From: Endozoicomonas sp. 8E
GTDB lineage: Bacteria; Pseudomonadota; Gammaproteobacteria; Pseudomonadales; Endozoicomonadaceae
Direction: 5' to 3'
DNA length: 64,000 bases
Assembly: GCF_032883915.1 (NCBI RefSeq)
Contig: NZ_CP120717.1
Span: 5,968,501 to 6,032,500 of the forward strand
A program made the translations under genes and the position numbers. Of the stretch, positions 57,097 through 64,000 are shown one piece after another. Below the pieces are notes generated by a model. That model saw nothing but the letters and a program-made list of their open reading frames with translations, was not told where the DNA came from and did no database searches. The first letter of the stretch is position 1. Each line of letters starts with the position of its first letter.

Positions 57097-59160
57097 AAAC
57101 ATTCATTTTTTGTGGGGCCGCTGTTGCTGCTAGCGTTGTTGTTTGTCAGCGGCCAGGCCGAATCGTTGACAAAGCATTTTATTGTCGAGTTTCAACAGAG
57201 TTCAGGTCTTCCAAACCAGGGTTTTTCTATAAATCCAGACCAACGAACATGGTCGGATAGCCTGTCAGGCCTTGCCGACACAAACAGTTATGCAAGACCA
57301 GACTTACCACCCGATAATAAACGACATATATCTATCAATTACGGAATAAAAACAACCATCATTAACTCGATTTCCTGTCGATGGCTTTACGCCACGAATC
57401 TGCTGGTTGCCTTCGAACTGATCCTGACCACCAGAGCCCCCCCTCTGAGCTCCTCACCTTATTCATGGCTACCGGTAGAAGCGGCTGTCGCTTCTGGCTG
57501 GCTTTTAAAAAGCTATTGGAGCTCCTATTCACTGTTGTTTAACCCGATCGAACAACAAGAGACGACATCCATCTTCAGACAAGAGGATCAGCCATTTACC
57601 AATATCGCTATAATGTTTGGCTACGGAAATAATCAACAACCCTGTCAGCAACAGGACCAGCCATCAGAATCATCCAGTCGGCAAGCTCCGACAGCCAGAG
57701 GCTATTTCTCCAACGTCGTATCTTCTCGCTCGGGTGACGGTAACGAAGGCCCTCAACAACAGCAACATACTTTGGATTTAAATTGCTTCGTCCAGCCCTG
57801 TTATGGCGTTTGTGAATTCCGACTATCTTCCGAAAGCGTGGGGCCAACTGAATCTTCGCTGAATTATCAAGACGGGGTCGCCTCAGACGGGGTCGCCTCA
57901 GACAGGGTCATCCCGAACTCAATGGGTGCAGCAGCAACCAATAAAAGAGCCTCTGCCGGGCAGGCAACCTGCAACGTTGTAATGGTTGGGGAGGTTGGGC
58001 AGCTGCTGCAATGCGAGAGGATCTTCAAAACTGCTCAAGCCCTGCGTAATCACAAAAAAAGAGTCCATACCGGGCAAAAAATCTGTGATGCAACCGTGTT
58101 CAGGGAGGATGGCCAGCCGCGGCCATGTGGAAAAGTCTACAAAAATGCTGATTCTCTGTCGTCTCACAAAAGACTCTTCCACACCAGGCAACAAACCTGT
58201 GACGTGACAGTGGTCGGGGAGGATGGTCAGCAGCCATGCGGGAAAGTCTGCAAGAACGCTCATTCTCTGTTGTCTCACAAAAGAAACTTCCACACCGGGA
58301 AACAAGTCTGTGACGTTAATGTGATCGGGGGGGATGGCCAACAGCAGCCATGCGGAATAGTCTGCAGGAGTGCTCAAAACCTGTCGGAACACAAAAACAA
58401 ATTCCACGGTGGGCAAAAAACCTGTGAACTGGCCATTATCGGGGAAGATGGCCAGCCGCAACCCTGCGGGAGGATCTGCAAGAATACTTATAACCTGTTG
58501 TTCCACAAATACAGAGTCCACGGCAAGCAACAAATCTGTGACACGTTAGTGGTCGGGGAAGGTGGCAAGCAGCGACAATGCAAGAAGGTCTGCAAAAATG
58601 CTCTTGCCCTGTCGGCTCACAAAAGCAAGTACCACAGAGGGCAACAAAACTGTGACGTGACCGTGGTCTGGGAGGATGGCCAGTCGCGACCATGCGGGAG
58701 AGTCTGCAAGAATGCCAGTGTCCTTTCAAGTCACAAAAGCAGATTCCACAGTGGAGAAAGAGCCTGTGACTCAGTCGTGATTGGAGAAGATGGCCAGCTG
58801 CGGCCATGCGGGATGGTCTGCAGGAGTTATGGAGCTCTGTGCGATCACAGAAGAAAAGACCACACCGGGCCAAAAACCTGTAACGTGAACCTGGTCAGAA
58901 AGGCGGGTCAGCAGCAGCCATGTGGGAAAATCTGCAAGAATGCCAGTGCTCTCTCAGTTCACAAAAGCAAATGCCACAGTAGACAACACACCTGTAACAC
59001 GACAGTAGTTGGGGTGGACAGCCAGCCGCGGCCATGCGGGAAGGTCTGTAAAAGTGCTCAAGATCTCCCGAATCACAAAGGAACACATCGAAAACGCAAG
59101 CCTGTTGATGCGAACCAGGAGGGTGACCTCACTACTCCAAAAGGTAAAGCCGACAGATAA
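57094..59160 (+). CDS. Unit 28: secreted C2H2-repeat protein, subfamily III, 10 fingers
   Basis: Predicted 688 residues. The signal peptide is KHSFFVGPLLLLALLF, ending SGQAE. A GTG at 57112 falls after its basic start and would remove it. The spacer has two copies of the GVASD unit. Fingers start at C293; the third is one residue short between its Cys pair (GEDGQQPC, C-x12-C), a change shared with unit 30. The tail HRKRKPVDANQ ends in TAA after KADR. Confidence 0.9.
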   Translation: MKHSFFVGPLLLLALLFVSGQAESLTKHFIVEFQQSSGLPNQGFSINPDQRTWSDSLSGLADTNSYARPDLPPDNKRHISINYGIKTTIINSISCRWLYATNLLVAFELILTTRAPPLSSSPYSWLPVEAAVASGWLLKSYWSSYSLLFNPIEQQETTSIFRQEDQPFTNIAIMFGYGNNQQPCQQQDQPSESSSRQAPTARGYFSNVVSSRSGDGNEGPQQQQHTLDLNCFVQPCYGVCEFRLSSESVGPTESSLNYQDGVASDGVASDRVIPNSMGAAATNKRASAGQATCNVVMVGEVGQLLQCERIFKTAQALRNHKKRVHTGQKICDATVFREDGQPRPCGKVYKNADSLSSHKRLFHTRQQTCDVTVVGEDGQQPCGKVCKNAHSLLSHKRNFHTGKQVCDVNVIGGDGQQQPCGIVCRSAQNLSEHKNKFHGGQKTCELAIIGEDGQPQPCGRICKNTYNLLFHKYRVHGKQQICDTLVVGEGGKQRQCKKVCKNALALSAHKSKYHRGQQNCDVTVVWEDGQSRPCGRVCKNASVLSSHKSRFHSGERACDSVVIGEDGQLRPCGMVCRSYGALCDHRRKDHTGPKTCNVNLVRKAGQQQPCGKICKNASALSVHKSKCHSRQHTCNTTVVGVDSQPRPCGKVCKSAQDLPNHKGTHRKRKPVDANQEGDLTTPKGKADR

Positions 59161-59164
59161 CGGT

Positions 59165-59176
59165 CTTCAACTGAAG
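59165..59176 (+). terminator. Short inverted repeat after unit 28
   Basis: CTTCA/TGAAG with almost no loop replaces the ACCTT/AAGGT stem of earlier spacers at the same place; the same sequence follows unit 29. Too small to be a convincing terminator by itself. Confidence 0.25.
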
Positions 59177-59209
59177 GTTATTGACAGAGTAACACCCTTA
59201 TTTTTCTGG

Positions 59210-59254
59210 TCTATCCTTCCTTTCTGTAAACTAGAACGCAAGAATAGAATTATT
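59210..59254 (+). promoter_or_regulatory. SD-sequestering hairpin and AUU start of unit 29
   Basis: Arms 59210-59218 (TCTATCCTT) and 59240-59248 (AAGAATAGA), one C-A mismatch and a weakened Shine-Dalgarno. ATT at 59252. Confidence 0.5.
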
Positions 59255-61789
59255 AAACTCTCACTCCCTGCGGCACTGCAGTTGCTGCTAGCTTTGTTGA
59301 CCGTCATCGACCAGGCCGAAGCGTTGACAAGCCGTTTTATTGTCGAGCTTCAACAGAGTGCAGACCTTCCAAAACAGAGCTTTTCAATAAAGCCAGTACA
59401 GCGTACATGGTCCGATAAACCGTCAGGCCCTGCCTTCAAAAACGGCTATGCAAGACCAGATTTACCCACTGATAACAAACGACAAATATCCACCAATTAC
59501 GGAGTAAAAAAAACCATCATTGAGTCGATTTCCTGGCAATGGCTTTACGCCACGAATCTGCTGGTTGCCTTCGAACTGACCCTTATAACCAGAGACGCCC
59601 CCCCTCTGAGCTCTACACCCTGTTCACGCCTACCGGTAGAAGCAGCTACAGCTGTCGGGTGGTTTTTAAAAAGTTACTGGAGTCTCAATTCACTGCTGTT
59701 TAACCCGATGGAACATCAAAAGGAACAACAAGAGGCGACATCCATCCTGAAACAGGAGGATCAGCCATTTAGCAACATCGCTATGATGTTTGGTTCTGGA
59801 AATAACCAACAACCCTGTCAGCAACTGGACCAGCGATCAGAATCATTTAGCCAGCAGACCTCGGTGGCCACAGGCTATTTCAACAGCTCCCCGTATTCTC
59901 GCTCGGGGGACGGTAACGAAGATCCTCAACAACATCACCATACTATGGGTTTAAATTGCTTCGTCCAACCCTGTTATGGCGTTTGTATATTTCGACCATC
60001 TTCCGAAAGCACGGGGCCAGCTGAATGGTTGTTGAATTGTGAAGACGGGGTCGCCTTAGATGGGGTCGCCTTAGACGGGGTCGCCTTAGACGGGGTCTCC
60101 TTAGACGGGGTCTCCTTAGACGGGGTCGCCCTGGACGGGATCGCCCTGGACGAGTTCGCCTTAGACGAGTTCGCCCCGAACTCAATGTGTGCATGGACAA
60201 CCGATACAAGAGCCTCTGCCGGGCAGATAACCTGCAACATGGAAGTAGTTGGGGTGGGTGGCCAGCTTCAGCAATGCGGGAGAGTCTTCAAGAGTGCTCA
60301 AGGTCTGCTGGTTCACAAGAGTAAATTACACAACGGGCAAAAAACCTGTGACCTGTCCATTAAAACCTGTGACCTGGCCATTATCGGGAAAGATGGTAAG
60401 TCGCAACCATGCGGGAAAGTCTACAAAAATGCCCTTGCCCTCTCGGTCCACAAAAGCGGATACCATACCGGGCAACAAACCTGTGACTTAACCATAGTCG
60501 GGGAAGATGGCCAGCAGCAGCCATGCGGGAAAGTCTGCAAGAATTCCCTTGCCCTGTCCGTTCACAAAAGCGGATACCATACTGGGCAACAAACCTGTGG
60601 CTTAACCATAGTCGGGGAGTATGGTCAGCAGCAGCCATGCGGGAAAGTCTGCAAGAATTCCCTTGCCCTGTCCGTTCACAAAAGCGGATACCATAGCGGG
60701 CAAAAAATCTGTGACTTTCCCCTGGTTGGGGAGGATCACCAACCGCAGCCATGCGGAACAATCTGCAAAAATGCTCATTCTCTGTGGTCTCACAAAAGAA
60801 ACTTCCACACCGGGAGAAAAATCTGTGACGTCACCGTGATCGGGTTGAATGGCCAGCAGCAGCCATGCGGAAAAGTCTGCAGGACTGCTCAGGGCTTGTC
60901 GTATCACAAAAGCAAATTCCACGGCGGGCAAAAAACCTGTAACGTAAACGTGGTTGGCGAGGATCAACAATCATCGCCATGCGGAAGGATTTTCGAGAGT
61001 GCTCAAACCCTGTTAAATCACAAATACAAATTCCACAGCGACCAAAAAACCTGTAACTCGATCGTGATTGGAGAGAATGGCCTGCCGCGGCCATGCGGTG
61101 AAGTCTGCAAGGGTTCTCACGCTCTTTCGGATCACAAAAGAAGACACCACAGCGAGCAAAAAATCTGTAACTCCAACGTGATTGGGGAGGACGGCCAACC
61201 GCGGCCATGCGGAAATATCTACAAGAATGCTAAAGCCCTGTCAGCTCACAAAAGCGCATTCCACAGTGGAGAAAGAACCTGTAACTCCAACGTGATTGGG
61301 GAGGATGGCCAGCAGCGGCGATGTGGGATGGTCTGCAGGAGTTATGGAGCTCTGTCGAATCACAAAAGAAGATACCACACCGGGCCAAAAGCCTGCGACG
61401 TGAACCTGGTCGGAAAGGAGGGTCAGCGGCGGCCATGTGGGAAAATCTGCAAGAATTCCAGTGCTCTCTCCGTTCACAAAAGCAGATCCCACAGCGGGCA
61501 ACAAACCTATGACGTGACCCTGGTTGGTGAGGATCAGCAACTGCGACCATGCGCAGAAGTCTTCAATTGTTCTCAAACCCTGTCAAATGACAAAAGCAAA
61601 TGCCACACTGGACAACAAACCTGTAACACGACCGTAGTTGGGATGAGCGGCCAGCCGCGGCCATGCGGGAAGGTCTGTAAAAGTGCTCAAGATCTCTCGA
61701 ATCACAAAGGAACACATCGAAAACGCAAGCCTGTTGATGTGAACCAGGATGGTGACCTCACTCCTCCAAAAGGTAAAGCTGACAGATAA
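59252..61789 (+). CDS. Unit 29: secreted C2H2-repeat protein, subfamily III, 13 fingers, with a 15 bp minisatellite
   Basis: Predicted 845 residues from ATT. The frame is also open back to 59009, but that part overlaps the end of unit 28 and is not homologous to other units, so it is rejected as a start. The signal peptide is KLSLPAALQLLLALL, ending IDQAE. The spacer contains the VALDG repeats. Fingers start at C328. A 21 bp duplication adds CDLSIKT before finger 2. Fingers 3 and 4 are near identical (NSLALSVHKSGYH). Finger 12 is degenerate (Cys to Tyr, His to Asp: TYDVTLVG, LSNDKSKCH). The last linker is HKGTHRKRKPVD. Confidence 0.9.
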   Translation: MKLSLPAALQLLLALLTVIDQAEALTSRFIVELQQSADLPKQSFSIKPVQRTWSDKPSGPAFKNGYARPDLPTDNKRQISTNYGVKKTIIESISWQWLYATNLLVAFELTLITRDAPPLSSTPCSRLPVEAATAVGWFLKSYWSLNSLLFNPMEHQKEQQEATSILKQEDQPFSNIAMMFGSGNNQQPCQQLDQRSESFSQQTSVATGYFNSSPYSRSGDGNEDPQQHHHTMGLNCFVQPCYGVCIFRPSSESTGPAEWLLNCEDGVALDGVALDGVALDGVSLDGVSLDGVALDGIALDEFALDEFAPNSMCAWTTDTRASAGQITCNMEVVGVGGQLQQCGRVFKSAQGLLVHKSKLHNGQKTCDLSIKTCDLAIIGKDGKSQPCGKVYKNALALSVHKSGYHTGQQTCDLTIVGEDGQQQPCGKVCKNSLALSVHKSGYHTGQQTCGLTIVGEYGQQQPCGKVCKNSLALSVHKSGYHSGQKICDFPLVGEDHQPQPCGTICKNAHSLWSHKRNFHTGRKICDVTVIGLNGQQQPCGKVCRTAQGLSYHKSKFHGGQKTCNVNVVGEDQQSSPCGRIFESAQTLLNHKYKFHSDQKTCNSIVIGENGLPRPCGEVCKGSHALSDHKRRHHSEQKICNSNVIGEDGQPRPCGNIYKNAKALSAHKSAFHSGERTCNSNVIGEDGQQRRCGMVCRSYGALSNHKRRYHTGPKACDVNLVGKEGQRRPCGKICKNSSALSVHKSRSHSGQQTYDVTLVGEDQQLRPCAEVFNCSQTLSNDKSKCHTGQQTCNTTVVGMSGQPRPCGKVCKSAQDLSNHKGTHRKRKPVDVNQDGDLTPPKGKADR
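60047..60166 (+). repeat. 15 bp minisatellite, eight copies, in unit 29
   Basis: Eight in-frame copies of a 15 bp unit close to GGGGTCGCCTTAGAC encode GVALD/GVSLD/GIALD/EFALD, and a ninth partial copy (EFAPN) follows. Units 25, 28 and 30 hold one or two copies at the same place. Confidence 0.92.
60342..60383 (+). repeat. 21 bp tandem duplication at the start of a finger in unit 29
   Basis: AAACCTGTGACCTGxCCATT occurs at 60342 and again at 60363, adding seven residues (an extra CDLSIKT) without changing the frame. Confidence 0.88.
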
Positions 61790-61838
61790 CGGTCTTCAAC
61801 TGAAGGTTGTTGACAGAGTAACACCCTTATTTTTCTGG

Positions 61839-61883
61839 TCTATCCTTCTTTTCTGTAAGCCAGAACGCAAGGATAGAATTATT
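61839..61883 (+). promoter_or_regulatory. SD-sequestering hairpin and AUU start of unit 30
   Basis: Arms 61839-61847 (TCTATCCTT) and 61869-61877 (AAGGATAGA), nine perfect pairs, although the flank is now CTGGTCT and the loop has changed. ATT at 61881. Confidence 0.68.
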
Positions 61884-64000
61884 AATCTCTCGCTCTTTGC
61901 GGCACTGCTGTTGCTGCTCCCGTTGTTGCCCGTCATCGGCCACGGCGAACTGTTGACAAAGCGTTTTATTGTCGAGCTTCAACAGAGTGCAGGCCCTCCA
62001 AAACAGAGCTTTTCAATAAAGCCAGATGAGTGCACATGGTCGTATACCCTGTCAGGACGTGCCGATAAAAACGGCTATCCAAGGCCAGGTTTACCGCCCG
62101 GTAACAAACGACAAATACCCACCAATTACGGAGTAAAAAAAACCATCATTGAGTCGATTTCGTGGCAATGGCTTTACGCCACGAGTCTGCTGATTGCCTT
62201 CGAACTGACCCTTGCTACCAGAGACGCCGCCCCTCTGAGTTCCATAGCTTGTTCATGGCTACCGGTAGAAGCGGCTATAGCTATCGGTTGGTTTTTAAAA
62301 AGTTACTGGAGTACCAGTTCAATGCTGTTTAACCCGTTGGAACATCAAGAGGAACATCAAGAGGAACAACAAGAGGAACAACAAGAGGCGACCTCCATCT
62401 TGAGACAGGGGGATCAACCATTTAGCAACATCGCTATAACGTTTGGCTCTGAAAATAACCAACAATCTTGTCAGCAACAAGACCAGCCATCAGAACCATC
62501 CGGCCAGCAGACCTCGGTGGCCATAGGCTATTTCACCAGCGTCCTGTATTCTCGCTCGGGGGACGGTAACGAAGGTCCTCAACAACAGCAGCATACTTTG
62601 GGTTTAAATTGCTTTGTCCAGTCCTGTTATGGTGTTTGTAAATTCCGACTATCTTCCGAAAGCACGGGGCCAGCTGAATGGTCGCTGAATTTTGATGACG
62701 GGGTCGCCTTAGACGGGGTCGCCTCAGACAGTGTCGTCCCGAACTCAATGGTTGCAGGGGCAACCGATGCAGGGGCCTCTGCCGGGCAAGCATCCTGCAA
62801 TGTGGTAGTGTTTGGGGAGACTGGGCAGCTACTGCAATGCGAGAGAATCTTCAAAACGGCTCAAGCCCTGCGTAAACACAAAAAAAGAGTCCATACCGGG
62901 CAAAAAATCTGTGACCTGGCCATGCTCAGGAAGAATGGCCAGCTGCGGCCATGCGGAAAAGTCTACAAAAATGCTGATTCTCTGTCGTCTCACAAAAGAC
63001 TCTTCCACACGAGGCAACAAACCTGTGACGTGACCGTGGTCGGAGAGGATGGTCAGCAGCCATGCGGGAAAGTCTGCAAGAATTCGCTTGCCCTGTGTGT
63101 TCACAAAAGCAGATACCATACCGGGCAACAAACCTGTGACTTAACCATAGTCGGGGAGTATGGTCAGCAGCGGCCATGCGGGAAAGTCTGCAAGAACTCC
63201 CTTGCCCTGTCCAATCACAAAAGGGGATACCATAGCGGGCAAAAAATCTGTGACTTAACCATAGTCGGGGAGTATGGCAAGCCGCGGCCATGCGGGAAAG
63301 TCTGCAAGAATTCCCATGCTCTGTCCACTCACAAAAGCGGATACCATAGCGGGCAAAAAATCTGTGACTTTCCCCTGTTTGGCGAGGATCACCCACCGCG
63401 GCCATGCGGAACAGTCTGCAAAAATGCTCATTCTCTGTCGTCTCACAAAAGAAACTTCCACACCGGGAAAAAAGTCTGTGACGTCAATGTGATCGGGGGG
63501 AATGGCCAGCATCGGCCATGCGGAGTAGTCTGCAGGAGTGTTCAAAACCTGTCGGAACACAAAAACAAATTCCACGGCGGGCAAAAATCCTGTGACCTGG
63601 TCATTATCGGGGAAGATGGCCAGCCGCGGCCATGCGGGATGGTCTTGAAGAGTTATGGAACTCTGTTGGATCACAAAAGAAGCTTCCACACTGGACGACA
63701 AATCTGTGACGTGACCGTGGTTAACGGGGATCAACAACCCCGGTCATGCGCAAAGGTCTTCAATAATGCCCGAGTCCTGTCAAGTCACAAAAGCAGATAC
63801 CACAGCGGGCAAAAAACCTGTGACTCGACCGTGGTTGGGGAGGATGGTCAGCCGCGGTCTTGTGGGTTGGTCTGCAAGAGCTCCGGAACTCTGTCAGATC
63901 ACAAAAGAAGAGAACACACCGGACAAAAAACCTGCAACATGATTCTGGATACAGAGGATGGCCAGCTGCGGCGATGCATGATGGTCTGCCGAAATGCTCG
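61881..64000 (+). CDS. Unit 30: secreted C2H2-repeat protein, subfamily III, 3' partial
   Basis: Open from ATT to the window end (706 codons and two bases; no stop found on reading it through). The signal peptide starts I-N-L-S-L-F and ends IGHGE. The N-terminal domain carries an acidic-Gln insert of four EHQE/EQQE repeats. The spacer has DGVALDGVASD and no long minisatellite. Fingers start at C306: ten complete and an eleventh cut by the window end. Fingers 3-5 are close copies (KNSLALxxHKxxYH, GEYGxxRPC), and several fingers match units 28 and 29 in order. Confidence 0.9.
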   Translation, partial: MNLSLFAALLLLLPLLPVIGHGELLTKRFIVELQQSAGPPKQSFSIKPDECTWSYTLSGRADKNGYPRPGLPPGNKRQIPTNYGVKKTIIESISWQWLYATSLLIAFELTLATRDAAPLSSIACSWLPVEAAIAIGWFLKSYWSTSSMLFNPLEHQEEHQEEQQEEQQEATSILRQGDQPFSNIAITFGSENNQQSCQQQDQPSEPSGQQTSVAIGYFTSVLYSRSGDGNEGPQQQQHTLGLNCFVQSCYGVCKFRLSSESTGPAEWSLNFDDGVALDGVASDSVVPNSMVAGATDAGASAGQASCNVVVFGETGQLLQCERIFKTAQALRKHKKRVHTGQKICDLAMLRKNGQLRPCGKVYKNADSLSSHKRLFHTRQQTCDVTVVGEDGQQPCGKVCKNSLALCVHKSRYHTGQQTCDLTIVGEYGQQRPCGKVCKNSLALSNHKRGYHSGQKICDLTIVGEYGKPRPCGKVCKNSHALSTHKSGYHSGQKICDFPLFGEDHPPRPCGTVCKNAHSLSSHKRNFHTGKKVCDVNVIGGNGQHRPCGVVCRSVQNLSEHKNKFHGGQKSCDLVIIGEDGQPRPCGMVLKSYGTLLDHKRSFHTGRQICDVTVVNGDQQPRSCAKVFNNARVLSSHKSRYHSGQKTCDSTVVGEDGQPRSCGLVCKSSGTLSDHKRREHTGQKTCNMILDTEDGQLRRCMMVCRNA
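62340..62387 (+). repeat. 12 bp repeat, four copies, in unit 30
   Basis: Four in-frame copies of GAACATCAAGAG or GAACAACAAGAG encode EHQE EHQE EQQE EQQE. Unit 29 has a shorter relative at the same position (EHQKEQQE). Confidence 0.9.

Larger units (their letters stand above)
1..64000 (+). repeat. Tandem array of about 30 paralogous C2H2-repeat genes
   Basis: The window is filled by one gene family repeated head to tail, with units of about 1.1-2.7 kb and spacers of about 65-110 bp. A 114 bp unit (38 codons) is nested inside each gene. Both ends of the window lie inside a unit, so the true array is longer. No tRNA, rRNA, transposase, CRISPR or unrelated ORF was seen. Units 1-16 are close to one another; units 17-30 are more diverged and fall into two further subfamilies. 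Confidence 0.95.

Noticed and set aside
59009-59251. Upstream extension of unit 29 starting within the end of unit 28
   Set aside because: It overlaps unit 28 in another frame, is not homologous to any other unit and places a signal peptide in the middle of the protein.
1-64000. Eukaryotic or viral origin because of C2H2 fingers and basic tails
   Set aside because: Signal peptides with bacterial-type Shine-Dalgarno sequences, uninterrupted frames and roughly 100 bp spacers fit a bacterial chromosome better. A eukaryotic tandem array with spliced leaders is not strictly excluded.

Overview
The whole 64 kb is one head-to-tail array of about 30 paralogous genes, all on the + strand, with no other gene type visible. 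The array runs off both ends of the window: unit 1 lacks its 5' end and unit 30 its 3' end. Short spacers (about 65-110 bp), no introns, Sec-type signal peptides and AAGGA Shine-Dalgarno sequences point to a bacterium. Mid-range GC, secreted eukaryote-like repeat proteins and rampant duplication would fit a large-genome gammaproteobacterial animal symbiont of the Endozoicomonas type, but that is a guess with no marker gene behind it.

Intact units have the same plan. (1) A signal peptide. (2) A conserved N-terminal domain of about 130 residues with two hydrophobic segments. (3) A Q/S-rich spacer carrying a C-x4-C-x3-C motif. (4) Five to nineteen tandem 38-residue (114 bp) fingers of the form C-x13-C-x12-H-x4-H joined by H-[ST]-G-Q-x-x-C linkers. 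(5) A terminal H-x3-H finger running into a basic RKRKP tail. From the second Cys onward the finger matches Krueppel C2H2 zinc fingers (CGKxF, LxxH, TGEKP-like linker); the Cys pair is spread by an extended loop. By hand count there are about 280 fingers.

Layout: units 1-16 (1-34.15 kb) form homogeneous subfamily I. Units 17-23 and 26 form subfamily II, whose spacer has a 'DDLIIINGLL'-like stretch in most members. Units 24, 25 and 27-30 form subfamily III. Units 8, 13 and 21 are broken. Several units carry fresh internal duplications, deletions or fusions, so the array is evolving both by whole-gene exchange and by finger gain and loss.

Expression is the strangest part. In almost every unit the full signal peptide is in frame only with an ATT codon (AUU), placed 7 nt after AAGGA; no ATG, GTG or TTG lies in a usable position. 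In every spacer with an intact 5' region, TCTATCCTT sits 20-21 nt upstream of AAGGATARA and can pair with it, hiding the ribosome-binding site. Only units 19 and 23 have an in-frame ATG just upstream. The family therefore looks like a set of tightly restrained secreted C2H2-repeat proteins, or a reservoir of variant cassettes. Their targets are unknown. Coordinates below start at the inferred ATT unless stated.
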